A DNA stretch of 64,000 bases from Rhodospirillaceae bacterium (GTDB lineage Bacteria; Pseudomonadota; Alphaproteobacteria; DSM-16000; Inquilinaceae). How positions within the stretch are numbered: the stretch's first letter is position 1; each line of letters opens with the position of its first letter. Made by a program: the position numbers and the translations under genes. The DNA lies in assembly GCA_020638575.1 (NCBI GenBank), contig JACKIH010000003.1, positions 477,501 to 541,500 of the forward strand. Direction: 5' to 3'. The notes below the pieces were generated by a model. It was not told where the DNA came from, searched no databases, and worked only from the letters and a program-made list of their open reading frames with translations. Below, piece after piece: positions 1 through 8,707 of this stretch.

Positions 1-634
1 CGGAAATGCAGCCCGGGCCGCCGAGATCGAGCGCATCCAGCAGCGGCAGTTCCGAACCTGGGTAGACGATGAGACCCTCGATGCCGAACAGGGCCGCGGT
101 GTTGGCCCAGTCGCCCGAAGAGTCCTTGATGCCCACGACGATGCCGGGGAAGTCCGCGTGCAGGCGCGCCACCACGTCGACCGGCAGGCCGACGCCGGCA
201 ACCTGCGGGATGTGGTAGAGGTAGAGCTTCAGCCCGTCGCGCCCCACCCAGTCGATCAGCCTGGCGTAATAGCCATAGAGCCCGTCGTCGGGCACCGCCT
301 TATAGTAGAAGGGGGGCAGCACCATCACCCCGGCACAGCCGCGGTCCACGGCATCGCGGCACAGCTCCGCGGTGCCCGGCAGGTCGGTCAGCCCGGTGCC
401 GGGGATCAGGCGCGCGGCTTCCACACCGCCGGCCAGCAGCGCATCCAGCGTGGCCCGCCGTTCGGCGATGCCCACCGACAGCGCCTCCCCCGTGGTGCCG
501 AAGGGGGCGAGCCCCGCACACCCCATGCGCAACAGGCGGCGGGCATGGTCGACGAACAGGTCCGTGGCGATGCTGAGATCGGGGTTGAAGGGCGTCAGGA
601 TCGGTGCGACGACGCCGCGGAGCGGGGATGACAT
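1..634 (-). CDS. DapA/NAL-family aldolase or dehydratase (partial)
   Basis: Member of the dihydrodipicolinate synthase / N-acetylneuraminate lyase family: class I (Schiff-base) TIM-barrel enzymes acting on 2-keto acids in the cytoplasm. The reading frame starts at an ATG (632-634) and reads MSSPLRGVVAPILTPF, then the family's GTTGE substrate-carboxylate motif. Near the left edge it reads GIKDSSGDW, where the lysine should be the Schiff-base residue, followed by YPGSE. About 211 residues are visible of a usual 290-310; the C-terminus lies outside the window. Family membership is clear, but the exact substrate (aspartate semialdehyde, 2-keto-3-deoxy sugar acid or other) cannot be read from this piece. 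Its start faces the MATE gene on the opposite strand. Confidence 0.85.
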   Translation of the reverse strand, partial: MSSPLRGVVAPILTPFNPDLSIATDLFVDHARRLLRMGCAGLAPFGTTGEALSVGIAERRATLDALLAGGVEAARLIPGTGLTDLPGTAELCRDAVDRGCAGVMVLPPFYYKAVPDDGLYGYYARLIDWVGRDGLKLYLYHIPQVAGVGLPVDVVARLHADFPGIVVGIKDSSGDWANTAALFGIEGLIVYPGSELPLLDALDLGGPGCIS

Positions 635-802
635 GCGCTTGGTCCTTCGATGATCGGCGTCGCGCGGCAATCGCCGGGCCGACTCAAGGCAATCCCGGAC
701 CACTAGTGAAAGGCGGGGTTGCACGCAATCCCATTGCCCGCACCGTCCACTTGCGATAGCCGCAGCGCCTCCCCGACGCCAACCGAAGAAGGCCGCCAGT
801 TC

Positions 803-2203
803 GTGACCGAGGACGACCCCACCCAGCGCCCCGCCGTCGGTGCCGAGCTCACCGGCTGGCCGTGGCTGAAGGTGCGGCTCTCCCGGCACATCCCGGAGCT
901 GCTGCGCCTGGCCTGGCCGGTGGTGGTCGCCCGCCTCGGCGTGATGACGCTGCAACTGGTGGATACCGTCATGGTCGGGCGGTACGACACCCAGGAACTC
1001 GCCTATCAGTCCGTTGCCCTGATGCCCAGCCAATCCCTGCTGGTGATGACGCTGGGGCTGCTGGTGGGCACCATCGTGGTAGCGGCCAGCGCTGCCGGCG
1101 CGGGCGAACCGTGGCGGGCCGGCCAGGCGTGGCGCCGCTCCCTCGTCTATGCCTTCTGGATCGGTACGGCCGCCGCGGTGTTGTGCCAGTTTGGCCGGCC
1201 GTTCCTGGAACTGACCGGCCAGCCGCCGGAGCTGGTGGCCGGCGGGGCGCCGCTGATCGCCATCCTCGGGCTGGGGCTGCCGGCCAACCTGATCTTCATC
1301 ACCTCCAGCTTCTTCCTGGAAGGCATCAAGCGACCCTTCGCCGCCATGGTGGTGATGGTGGTCGGCAACCTGGTGAACGTGTTTGCCGACTGGGTGCTGA
1401 TCTATGGCCATCTGGGCTTTCCCGCCATGGGGGCGGAGGGATCTGCCTGGACGACGACGCTGGTACGTATCGTCATCGCGTTCTGCATCGTCGGCTACAT
1501 CTGGCGGCTGCTGCCCGACCGCGAGATTTACGGCGTGCGCGCCAAGCCGACCGGTGGCTGGCGGTCATGGGCGCAGCAGCGCCAGATCGGCTATGCCAGC
1601 GGCCTGTCCAACGGGGTGGAGACGATCTCGTTCGCCGCCATCGGCCTGATCGCCGGCACCATCGGCGGGCTCGCCATCGGCAGCTACGCCATCGTGATGA
1701 ACATCATCGCCTTCGTGTTCATGGTGGCGCTCGGCATCGGCACGGCATCGGCGGTGCGCGTCGGTACCGCCCATGGCCGCCGTGACGGGGCGGACCTGGC
1801 ACTCGCCGGCTGGACGGGGCTGGCGTTGATTGTCCTGGTCTCCGGGGTCGTCGGCATCGGGCTCTACCTGTTCGGCCCGGAGATCGCCGCCGCCTACACC
1901 GAGGATCCCGCCCTCTTGGCCCTGGCAGCACCGCTGATCGGCTTTGCCGCCCTCATCGTGGTCGCGGACTGCGGACAGTGCGTGATGCTGTTCGCCTTGC
2001 GCGGCCGCACCGATGTCTGGATGCCCACGGCACTCCACTTCACCAGCTACTTCGTGCTCCAGATCCCGTGCGCCTACGCGCTTGGAATCGTGGCCGGGCG
2101 CGGCGTGCACGGCCTGTTCGAAGGTGTGCTGATCGCGGCTGTGTTCTCCGTGACGGCACTGGCCGTGCGGTTCTGGTGGTTGAGCCGGCACGACCCCAGG
2201 TAG
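803..2203 (+). CDS. MATE family efflux transporter
   Basis: Multidrug/toxin extrusion transporter of the inner membrane, exporting cationic or amphipathic compounds in exchange for H+ or Na+. The 466-residue protein is almost entirely hydrophobic, with about 12 predicted membrane helices in two homologous halves. The motif MTLQLVDTVMVGRY in the first helix region and the repeat GNLVNVFADWVLIYG fit MatE domains. I chose the GTG at 803, which gives a normal MATE N-terminus. The frame is open upstream to a TTG at 719, but that 28-residue extension is polar and unlike the family. It stands alone on the plus strand, 128 bp before gyrA. The substrate is unknown. Confidence 0.88.
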   Translation: MTEDDPTQRPAVGAELTGWPWLKVRLSRHIPELLRLAWPVVVARLGVMTLQLVDTVMVGRYDTQELAYQSVALMPSQSLLVMTLGLLVGTIVVAASAAGAGEPWRAGQAWRRSLVYAFWIGTAAAVLCQFGRPFLELTGQPPELVAGGAPLIAILGLGLPANLIFITSSFFLEGIKRPFAAMVVMVVGNLVNVFADWVLIYGHLGFPAMGAEGSAWTTTLVRIVIAFCIVGYIWRLLPDREIYGVRAKPTGGWRSWAQQRQIGYASGLSNGVETISFAAIGLIAGTIGGLAIGSYAIVMNIIAFVFMVALGIGTASAVRVGTAHGRRDGADLALAGWTGLALIVLVSGVVGIGLYLFGPEIAAAYTEDPALLALAAPLIGFAALIVVADCGQCVMLFALRGRTDVWMPTALHFTSYFVLQIPCAYALGIVAGRGVHGLFEGVLIAAVFSVTALAVRFWWLSRHDPR

Positions 2204-2331
2204 CGGCGTCATCTTCGACCCGCCCGCGACGTTGTTCGCAGATGTCGAAAATGCTACACGCGGTGATTGGAGTCCTGGACGCGCCGCGCCCGTCTTTCCC
2301 CCTCCCACCAGCCTAACGCGAGAACCATCCG

Positions 2332-5127
2332 GTGGCCAACACGCCCCTCGACCCGTCCGATCGCGACATCACGCCCGTCGCGCTCGAAGAGGAGATGAAG
2401 CGCTCCTACCTCGACTACGCCATGAGCGTGATCGTCAGCCGTGCGCTTCCCGACCTGCGCGACGGGCTGAAGCCGGTGCACCGCCGCATCCTCTACGCCA
2501 TGAAGGAGAAGGGCTACGACAGCACCAAGCCCTTCAACAAGTCGGCCAAGATCGTCGGCGATGTGATGGGCGGCTACCATCCCCACGGCCAGGACGCGAT
2601 CTACGACTCCATGGTGCGCATGGCGCAGGATTTCTCCATGCGCCTGATGCTGGTGCAGGGCCAGGGCAACTACGGCTCCATGGACGGCGATCCGCCGGCG
2701 GCCATGCGCTACACCGAAGCGCGGCTGGCCAAGTCGGCCGAAGCCATCCTCGAAGACATCGACAAGAACACCGTCGACTTCCAGCCGACCTACGACGAGA
2801 GCAGCCAGGAGCCGGTCGTCCTTCCGGCCAGCTTCCCTAACCTGCTGGTCAACGGCGCCGGCGGCATTGCCGTGGGCATGGCCACCAACATCCCGCCCCA
2901 CAATCTGGGTGAGGTGGTGGATGCCTGCCTGGCGATGATCGACGACCCCGGCATCGACATCGCCGGCCTGATGGAGCACGTGCAGGGACCGGACTTTCCC
3001 ACCGGCGGCCTGATCCTCGGCCGCGCGGGCATCCGCAGCGCCTACCACACCGGCCGCGGCAGCATCCTCATGCGCGCCAAGTGCCGGGTGGAGGAGATTC
3101 GCAAGGACCGCCTGGCCATCGTGGTCAGCGAGATCCCCTTCCAGGTGAACAAGGCGAAGCTGCAAGAACGCATCGCGGAGGTGGTGCAGGAGAAGATCGT
3201 CGAGGGCATCTCCGACCTGCGCGACGAAAGCGACCGCGACGGCGTGCGCGTGGTCATCGAACTGAAGCGCGACGCCAACCCCGACGTGGTGCTGGCCAAC
3301 CTCTACAAGTTCACGCCGCTGCAAACCTCCTTCGGCGTCAACATGCTGGCGCTCGACGGCGGGCGGCCGCTGGTGATGGACCTGCGCCGCATCATCCAGG
3401 GCTTCGTGGAGTTCCGCGAGCAGGTGGTGACCCGCCGCACCATCTTCGAGCTGAACAAGGCGCGCGACCGCGCCCATGTGTTGGTGGGTCTCGCCGTCGC
3501 CGTCGCCAACCTGGACGAGATCATCGCGTTGATTCGTGCGGCCTCGGATCCGGCCGCCGCCCGCCAGGGCCTGATATCGCGCGACTGGCCGGCGCGCGAT
3601 GTCGCCCCGCTGATCGCGCTGGTGGACGAGCCGGACCGGCCGCTCGGCCCCGACGGCACCTACCGCATGTCCGAAGCCCAGGCGCGCGCCATCCTCGATC
3701 TGCGCCTGCACCGCCTGACCGGGCTGGAACGCGACAAGATCGGCGAGGAGCTGCAGGGCCTGGTCGACTCCATCGCCGACTATCTGGCGATCCTCGGCAG
3801 CCGCGAGCGGCTGATGGAGGTGATTCGCGGCGAACTGGTGGAGGTGCGCGACCGCTTCGACACGCCGCGCCGTACCCAGATCGAAGACGTGGAGTTCGAG
3901 CACGACATCGAAGACCTGATCCAGCGCGAGGATGTGGTGGTGACGGTGAGCCACACCGGCTACATCAAGCGCGTGCCCATCTCCACCTACCGGGCGCAGC
4001 GCCGCGGCGGCAAGGGCCGCGCCGGCATGACCACCAAGGACACCGATTTCGTGTCCGACGTGTTCATCGCCAACACCCACACCCCGATGCTGTTCTTCTC
4101 CTCGCGCGGCATCGCCTACAAGCTGAAGGTCTGGCGCCTGCCCGAAGGCACGCCGCAAAGCCGCGGCAAGGCGCTGGTCAACCTGCTGCCGCTCTCCGAG
4201 GGCGAGACCATCACCACGGTGATGCCGCTGCCGGAGGACGAGGACACCTGGAACGATCTGTTCGTCATGTTCGCCACCGCGTCGGGCACGGTGCGGCGCA
4301 ACCGGCTGTCGGATTTCGTGTCGATCAACCGCAACGGCAAGATCGCCATGAAGTTCGACGACGACAGCGACAGCCTGATCGGCGCGCGCACCTGCGCCGA
4401 GGACGACCACGTGCTGCTGGCCAGCCGGCTCGGCATGTGCATCCGCTTCCCGGTGGCCGATGTGCGGGTGTTCACCGGCCGGGCGTCGACCGGCGTGCGC
4501 GGCATCCGGCTGGGCCAGGGCGACCGCGTGATCTCGCTGTCCATCCTCAACGGAATTTCCGCCAGACCGGAAGAACGGCGGGCCTATTTGCGCCGCGTCA
4601 ATGCGCTGCGCAACGCCGAGGGTGTAGAAACCGACGGCGAGGATGAAGTCGAAGTCCCCGATCCCGAGTTGAGCCCCGAACAGTTCGACGCCCTGGCGGC
4701 GGCCGAGCAGTTCATCCTGACCATCAGCGAGGAAGGTTTCGGCAAGCGCAGTTCATCCCACGGCTACCGGGTGACCGCTCGCGGCGGCAAGGGCATCTGG
4801 ACCATGGAGATGGGCGATCGCAACCGTGCCATCGCGGCCTGCTTCCCGGTTGCCGACGACGCGGAGATCATCCTCGTCACCGACGGCGGCCAGATCATGC
4901 GCTGCCCGGTGGACGACGTGCGCATCGCCGCGCGCAAGACCATGGGCGTCACGGTGTTCCGCATCGCCGAAGGCGAGCGGGTGGTGGCGGTGGCTGCGGT
5001 GTCCGAAGGCGAGGCCGGCGATGGCGAGGAAAGCAACGGCGAAGCTGGTGAGGGAGAGGCCGGCAATGGGGCGACCGGTGGTGGGCCGGATGCACCTGCG
5101 CCGGGCGTCGACGATCCGGCGTCCTGA
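2332..5127 (+). CDS. gyrA: DNA gyrase subunit A
   Basis: Breakage-reunion subunit of DNA gyrase; with GyrB it introduces negative supercoils using ATP. It has 931 residues from a GTG start. Order: winged-helix/tower breakage domain with catalytic Tyr127 in AAMRYTEARL, coiled-coil arm, then a C-terminal beta-pinwheel. The GyrA box (QRRGGKG) near residue 555 separates it from ParC. The quinolone-determining stretch reads HPHGQDAIYD, so the residue equivalent to E. coli Ser83 is Asp88 here; the Asp87 equivalent is kept (Asp92). The last ~40 residues are a Gly/Glu-rich acidic tail, common in GyrA C-termini. It lies 30 bp upstream of coaD and is probably co-transcribed with it. Confidence 0.98.
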   Translation: MANTPLDPSDRDITPVALEEEMKRSYLDYAMSVIVSRALPDLRDGLKPVHRRILYAMKEKGYDSTKPFNKSAKIVGDVMGGYHPHGQDAIYDSMVRMAQDFSMRLMLVQGQGNYGSMDGDPPAAMRYTEARLAKSAEAILEDIDKNTVDFQPTYDESSQEPVVLPASFPNLLVNGAGGIAVGMATNIPPHNLGEVVDACLAMIDDPGIDIAGLMEHVQGPDFPTGGLILGRAGIRSAYHTGRGSILMRAKCRVEEIRKDRLAIVVSEIPFQVNKAKLQERIAEVVQEKIVEGISDLRDESDRDGVRVVIELKRDANPDVVLANLYKFTPLQTSFGVNMLALDGGRPLVMDLRRIIQGFVEFREQVVTRRTIFELNKARDRAHVLVGLAVAVANLDEIIALIRAASDPAAARQGLISRDWPARDVAPLIALVDEPDRPLGPDGTYRMSEAQARAILDLRLHRLTGLERDKIGEELQGLVDSIADYLAILGSRERLMEVIRGELVEVRDRFDTPRRTQIEDVEFEHDIEDLIQREDVVVTVSHTGYIKRVPISTYRAQRRGGKGRAGMTTKDTDFVSDVFIANTHTPMLFFSSRGIAYKLKVWRLPEGTPQSRGKALVNLLPLSEGETITTVMPLPEDEDTWNDLFVMFATASGTVRRNRLSDFVSINRNGKIAMKFDDDSDSLIGARTCAEDDHVLLASRLGMCIRFPVADVRVFTGRASTGVRGIRLGQGDRVISLSILNGISARPEERRAYLRRVNALRNAEGVETDGEDEVEVPDPELSPEQFDALAAAEQFILTISEEGFGKRSSSHGYRVTARGGKGIWTMEMGDRNRAIAACFPVADDAEIILVTDGGQIMRCPVDDVRIAARKTMGVTVFRIAEGERVVAVAAVSEGEAGDGEESNGEAGEGEAGNGATGGGPDAPAPGVDDPAS

Positions 5128-5157
5128 CAAAGATACCAGTACGGAAGGCGTGGCCAG

Positions 5158-5682
5158 ATGATGAGCGTGGCGGTCTACCCCGGCACCTTCGATCCCATCA
5201 CCAACGGGCACATGGACATCATCCTGAGGGCCTCCCGCCTGGTCGACCGACTGATCGTCGCCGTCGCGGAGAACACCGGCAAGGAACCGGTGTTCAACAT
5301 CGACGAACGGGTGGCACTGTTGGAGGCGGAGCTGGCCGCTCTGGCCGAACCGCCGGCCAATGTGGAGGTGCGCCGCTTCGGCGTGCTGCTGCTGCACTTC
5401 ACCCAGGCCGTGGGCGCTCAAATGATCGTGCGCGGCCTGCGCGCGGTGTCCGATTTCGAGTACGAGTTCCAGATGGCGGGTATGAACGCCAAGCTCGACC
5501 GCTCCATCGAGACCGTGTTCCTCATGGCGTCGGACCGCTACCAGTTCATCAGCTCGCGCTTCGTCAAGGCGATCGGCGAACTGGGCGGCGACATTGCGCA
5601 TTTCGTCGGGCCCGTGGTGGCCAGGCGCCTGGTTGCCCACTACCGGGAAAACGGACTGGTGCCGCCGCCGCCGGCCACCTGA
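5158..5682 (+). CDS. coaD: Pantetheine-phosphate adenylyltransferase
   Basis: Catalyses transfer of AMP from ATP to 4'-phosphopantetheine, giving dephospho-CoA, the penultimate step of coenzyme A synthesis. The 174-residue product opens with VAVYPGTFDPITNGH, the nucleotidyltransferase T/HxGH signature (TNGH), and later has the MIVRGLRAVSDFEYE and ISSRFVK motifs typical of CoaD. Length matches the family (about 160-175). Two ATG codons are adjacent (5158 and 5161); a GGAAGG ribosome-binding site lies just upstream, so either may be used. It follows gyrA by 30 bp in the same direction. Confidence 0.97.
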   Translation: MMSVAVYPGTFDPITNGHMDIILRASRLVDRLIVAVAENTGKEPVFNIDERVALLEAELAALAEPPANVEVRRFGVLLLHFTQAVGAQMIVRGLRAVSDFEYEFQMAGMNAKLDRSIETVFLMASDRYQFISSRFVKAIGELGGDIAHFVGPVVARRLVAHYRENGLVPPPPAT

Positions 5683-5722
5683 GCGGCAGCGCCTACCGGC
5701 CCACCGTTCGGCCGGGCCGCTC
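5681..5722 (+). terminator. Hairpin ending the gyrA-coaD unit
   Basis: Nested inverted repeat beginning within the coaD stop codon: GAGCGGC (5681-5687) pairs with GCCGCTC (5716-5722) and CCGGCC (5696-5701) with GGCCGG (5710-5715), leaving an 8-nt loop and an 8-nt bulge on the left arm. There is no T-tract, so termination is inferred only from stem strength and position. Confidence 0.4.
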
Positions 5723-5997
5723 CCCTGGCCCGCCCTGCCGCCGGCGGTCCCCTTCGTCCAGGGGCCATCTGATCGGTCGCGATCGTGTGTGGCCGGACGT
5801 CGTGTGTGAGGTATTTGAACGCGCAAGCGCTTGTCCGGCTTGATGGACCGCAAGGAGAGCCCATCAGGGCGGATGGCGCTCTCAGAGCGGGCGGTGTGCG
5901 TCTCGGGTGCCTCAACACTCCCCTGGCCAAGCGCTCGCCGCGTCCCATATGAGGCCGCAGGCGGCACTGCCGCCGCCGCCCGCTGTCCGGAGTGCGC
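5723..5997. other. Gap between coaD and a small ORF
   Basis: Beyond the hairpin after coaD this stretch of 275 bases has no convincing coding frame. Open frames here have atypical composition (Arg/Pro/Ala-rich shadows). I see no clear promoter. A GGAG ribosome-binding site just before 5998 belongs to the following small ORF. Confidence 0.5.
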
Positions 5998-6204
5998 ATG
6001 TTCAACGACACCGATGCCCACTGGTGGCTCGCGGTGGACGAAAAGACCGGCCGCATGTGGCTGGCCAGCCGCTTCGGCGGTGTGTTGCTGGACTCCGACT
6101 CCCTGGCCGCCCGCGCCAAGGCCGAGGGGCCAGCGCGCGGCCGGCGGCGGCGCGGCGGTTCGGCCGCGGCCCAGTCGGTTGACCCCAATGGGCAAGCTTC
6201 CTAG
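5998..6204 (+). CDS. Small hypothetical protein
   Basis: I do not recognise this 68-residue product. It opens MFNDTDAHWWLAVDEKTGR, followed by a short WLASRFGG stretch, and ends in a basic, Arg/Gly-rich tail (about residues 45-55). Support for coding: a GGAG ribosome-binding site five bases before the ATG, GC-rich third codon positions like the neighbours, and an ordinary soluble-protein composition in the first 40 residues. No membrane helix or signal peptide is seen. It ends 9 bp before the tRNA-Lys gene. It could be a lineage-specific small protein or chance. Confidence 0.45.
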   Translation: MFNDTDAHWWLAVDEKTGRMWLASRFGGVLLDSDSLAARAKAEGPARGRRRRGGSAAAQSVDPNGQAS

Positions 6205-6213
6205 GGTCCGCCC

Positions 6214-6289
6214 GACCGCTTAGCTCAGCCGGTAGAGCAACTGACTTTTAATCAGTAGGTCGCGGGTTCGAGCCCCGCAGCGGTCACCA
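6214..6289 (+). tRNA. tRNA-Lys (anticodon TTT)
   Basis: 76-nt cloverleaf. The acceptor arms GACCGCT and AGCGGTC pair fully; the D-arm contains AGCTCAGCCGGTAGAGC; the anticodon loop CTTTTAA carries anticodon TTT; the T-arm contains GGTTCGAGCC. The CCA end is encoded (6287-6289). Reads AAA and, by wobble, AAG lysine codons. Confidence 0.97.
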
Positions 6290-6696
6290 GATCTTCGATT
6301 GTCGACGCGCGGCACTGCATGCACGCCAACCGTCGGTCCGCGGCCGCTCCGACATGTCGCCCTCAAGCTGGCTTGCCGTCCCGCAACCGGCACTCGGGCG
6401 GGGATGCTGGCGCCGCACCCGCCGCACGCCGCCGCACACGGTCCGAAGCATGAAACAGGGGCGAGGACCGCTGGCTCGGCTCACCCAACGCCCCATTGGC
6501 GCCCTGGCTTCCGGCATTGGTAGCCAGTGGCAGCCAGCCAGCCGCCCTCCGCAATCGACGGGGCACCTGGGATAGCGGTGTCGTTATCGGATCAGAGGTT
6601 CGCTCCCGGTCCGGCGTCCCGATCGAACGATCGTCCGATCTGCCGCGCCACATACAACGGACTCGCCGTGGACCGGGTGCCGGCGTGGACCCGTGA
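6290..6696. other. Non-coding stretch after tRNA-Lys
   Basis: About 400 bases without a gene I can support. Overlapping open frames on both strands have the Arg/Ala/Pro-rich composition of GC-rich shadow frames. No integrase, attachment-site duplication of the tRNA 3' end or repeat array is visible, so I see no sign of an integrated element at this tRNA. Confidence 0.5.
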
Positions 6697-6744
6697 CTCC
6701 GACATTTGCGCCCGGCGGACCGGCCAAGGACGCAAATGTCGGAG
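6697..6744. repeat. Perfect 14-bp inverted repeat with 20-nt loop
   Basis: CTCCGACATTTGCG (6697-6710) and its exact reverse complement CGCAAATGTCGGAG (6731-6744) flank a 20-nt GC-rich loop. It lies 9-56 bases past the stop of the minus-strand DUF1328 gene, so the simplest role is a 3' hairpin terminating or stabilising that transcript. No U-tract follows on either strand. Confidence 0.65.
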
Positions 6745-6752
6745 CGAGACCA

Positions 6753-6929
6753 CTAGAGTGGCGGGCGCCGCCCGCGCACTGCATGGGCGACCAGGCTGAT
6801 CACCAGCAGCACCAGGAAGACGAAGAAGATGATCTTGGCGATCCCCGCCGACGCGGCCGCGATGCCGCCGAAGCCGAACACGGCTGCGACGATCGCAACG
6901 ATGAAGAACAGTAATGCCCAACCCAGCAT
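6753..6929 (-). CDS. DUF1328 small membrane protein
   Basis: 58-residue inner-membrane peptide of the DUF1328/YtjA family, whose function is unknown. The sequence begins MLGWALLFFIVAIVAAVF, continues with the family's GFGGIAAASAGIAKI stretch and a second hydrophobic helix (about residues 32-48), and ends in a short basic tail. This gives two membrane helices with a Gly/Ala-rich turn, as in the family. A strong AGGAGG ribosome-binding site precedes the ATG. It lies 43 bp after the csbD-like gene on the same strand and is likely co-transcribed with it. Both families are commonly seen among stress-induced genes; that role is inferred here. Confidence 0.85.
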   Translation of the reverse strand: MLGWALLFFIVAIVAAVFGFGGIAAASAGIAKIIFFVFLVLLVISLVAHAVRGRRPPL

Positions 6930-6972
6930 GGTTGCCTCCTACCTCGTGTTGTCCAACGCGCTTGGCGGGCTG

Positions 6973-7176
6973 TCAGTGCTTCGATGAATCCAGCCAAGCA
7001 TTGATTTCGCGTTCGGCCTCGTCCTTGGCGAGGCCGTAGCGTTCCTGCAGACGGCCGACGAACTTGTCGCGGCTGCCTTCGGCATAGGTCAGATCGTCGT
7101 CCGTGAGCTTGCCCCACTGCTGCTTGGCGGTGCCTTTGAGCTGCTTCCAGCGGCCCTCCCAAGTGTCACTGCTCAT
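6973..7176 (-). CDS. CsbD family stress-response protein
   Basis: 67-residue hydrophilic protein of the CsbD family (general stress proteins of unknown biochemical function). It shows the family pattern: WEGRWKQLKG near the N-terminus, then WGKLTDDDL and a C-terminal segment rich in Asp/Glu/Lys ending EREINAWLDSSKH. I chose the ATG at 7174-7176, giving MSSDTWEG; an upstream in-frame start at 7230 would add 18 residues with no family similarity. It is followed by the DUF1328 gene on the same strand. Confidence 0.88.
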   Translation of the reverse strand: MSSDTWEGRWKQLKGTAKQQWGKLTDDDLTYAEGSRDKFVGRLQERYGLAKDEAEREINAWLDSSKH

Positions 7177-7337
7177 TGTCGTTTCCCTTGATGCCCATAC
7201 GTCAGCGCGAACACCGCCCCGTCGCGCCATCGGTGAAGGTCACCCGAAGGCCGCTGCGGATTGCGCTTGGTGAGAAGAACTCATCAGCCCGCAACAGGTT
7301 CCATGCTGGACTGTCGGAACGCCTGCGGAAGGCCGCT

Positions 7338-7354
7338 CGAATACCAGGTATTCG
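7338..7354. terminator. Short hairpin 3' of the DUF2254 gene
   Basis: CGAATACC and GGTATTCG form perfect 8-bp arms around a single central base, 31 bases past the stop of the minus-strand DUF2254 gene. As RNA the loop would open by a pair or two. There is no T-tract; a terminator or regulatory site are both possible. Confidence 0.3.
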
Positions 7355-7384
7355 CCGAGGCCCTGCGGCCGTCGAGTACGGCCC

Positions 7385-8707
7385 CTAGTCCCAGCGGTGC
7401 AGCGCTGCGTCCAGTCCGGCGAGCTGGCTTTCCAACGCCTGGCGGTCGGATGAGAGGAGGCCGGCGGTCGCCACCAGCTCCGCGAAAATCGCCTTCTGGT
7501 CCACCAGGGCGTCCCGGCGATGGCGATCGGCACACAACGGCGCCAGCCGTGCCAGCGCCTGGATCATCGACTGCAGCACCAGAACGTTGCCGGCGGCCGA
7601 GCGCCGGATCGGGTTGAAGCTGCCGTTGAGCAGATCGGCAAACCCGAAGCGGTCCCAAAGGACGCGCAAGCGCCCGTCTTCGCCGTGCCGGAAGCCCGGC
7701 GGGTCGAGCCGGCGCAGCGCCAGACCGAGCGCATCGGTGAGGCGGTCGATGCAGGCGACCGCCGTGAAGGGATCGTTCACGCCGGGCGAGAGTGCGCGGC
7801 ACGCGATCTCCACCACCGCGTTCATGGCGTATTCCAGGTCTTCGGCCGGCGTGCGCTTGGGCCCCAGCACGAACGCACCGGCAATGCGGTCCTTCAGATC
7901 GCCGCGCACCGTGTCCATCGGCCAGACGCGGGCAATCGGCGCACCCCGCAGGACGAACTCGCCCGGTCGTAGCTGGACCGCGATCAGGGCGTCCTCGCAG
8001 ACGGCCAGCTTGAAAAGCTTCGCCCGGTCGAGCGTCTGCAGGTACCCGCTGGCCGGCGCCAGCACATTGACCGCCAGGCGATCGAAAGCCTCCGGAATCC
8101 CCTCCCCCTCGGGCGGTCGGCCGCCATCGACCGGCGGAAACTCGCTCTCTACGCCCCGGTCGATCGACCGGCCCACCAGGGAGATCACGGTGTCCGCCTG
8201 CAGCATCTCCGACAGGTGATGCACGAAGTAGACCAGCATGATCAGGCTGATCAGCGCGAGAAGCTGCGCCAGCGTGAGCGAAACGGCCGTCGCCGATGCC
8301 CCCGGGTCCACGTCGTCCGGCACCACCCAGCGCAACAGCAGAAGGGAGAAGATGAAGGTCGAGACGAAGATCCCCAGCACTACCTGGGTCGTGCGGTCGG
8401 CCTTGAAGATGGCGATCAGGCGCGGGCCAAGCTGTCCGGTCGCGATGGTCAACACAATCAGCGTCATGGAGAAGACGAGACTGGTTACCGTGATCAGCGC
8501 CGTGGCGATGACCGACAGGGTGTCGCGCGCGCTGTCGGCCGAGGCCCGCAGCAGCCCGATGGAGACATCGGGAAAGGCGTCCTGCAGCCAGGTGTCGAGC
8601 CGCAGGGTCGCGACGGCCAGGATGACGGCGCCGATCATCATGATGATCGGGAGAAACCAGAAGCTGTTGACGACCCTGAAGGCCAGGTAGCTGAAACGCG
8701 CTCTCAT
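7385..8707 (-). CDS. DUF2254 membrane protein
   Basis: 440-residue inner-membrane protein of the DUF2254 family, function unknown. The N-terminal ~150 residues carry hydrophobic helices (for example FWFLPIIMMIGAVILAVA and LLALISLIMLVYFVHHL), followed by a soluble C-terminal half. Family motifs visible include ATALITVTSLVFSMTLIVL, GQLGPRL, the FVHHLSEM segment, and ALSPGVNDPFTAVACIDRL in the soluble part. Length fits the family (about 420-450). It is monocistronic on the minus strand, and its start is 276 bp from the divergent macA-like gene. Confidence 0.88.
   Translation of the reverse strand: MRARFSYLAFRVVNSFWFLPIIMMIGAVILAVATLRLDTWLQDAFPDVSIGLLRASADSARDTLSVIATALITVTSLVFSMTLIVLTIATGQLGPRLIAIFKADRTTQVVLGIFVSTFIFSLLLLRWVVPDDVDPGASATAVSLTLAQLLALISLIMLVYFVHHLSEMLQADTVISLVGRSIDRGVESEFPPVDGGRPPEGEGIPEAFDRLAVNVLAPASGYLQTLDRAKLFKLAVCEDALIAVQLRPGEFVLRGAPIARVWPMDTVRGDLKDRIAGAFVLGPKRTPAEDLEYAMNAVVEIACRALSPGVNDPFTAVACIDRLTDALGLALRRLDPPGFRHGEDGRLRVLWDRFGFADLLNGSFNPIRRSAAGNVLVLQSMIQALARLAPLCADRHRRDALVDQKAIFAELVATAGLLSSDRQALESQLAGLDAALHRWD

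Noticed and set aside
2254..4410. 718-residue open frame on the minus strand opposite gyrA
   Set aside because: It is His/Val/Asp-rich, typical of antisense frames of GC-rich genes, and gyrA is certain on the other strand.
6214..6752. Possible integrative element at tRNA-Lys
   Set aside because: No integrase and no direct repeat of the tRNA 3' end were seen in the adjacent DNA.
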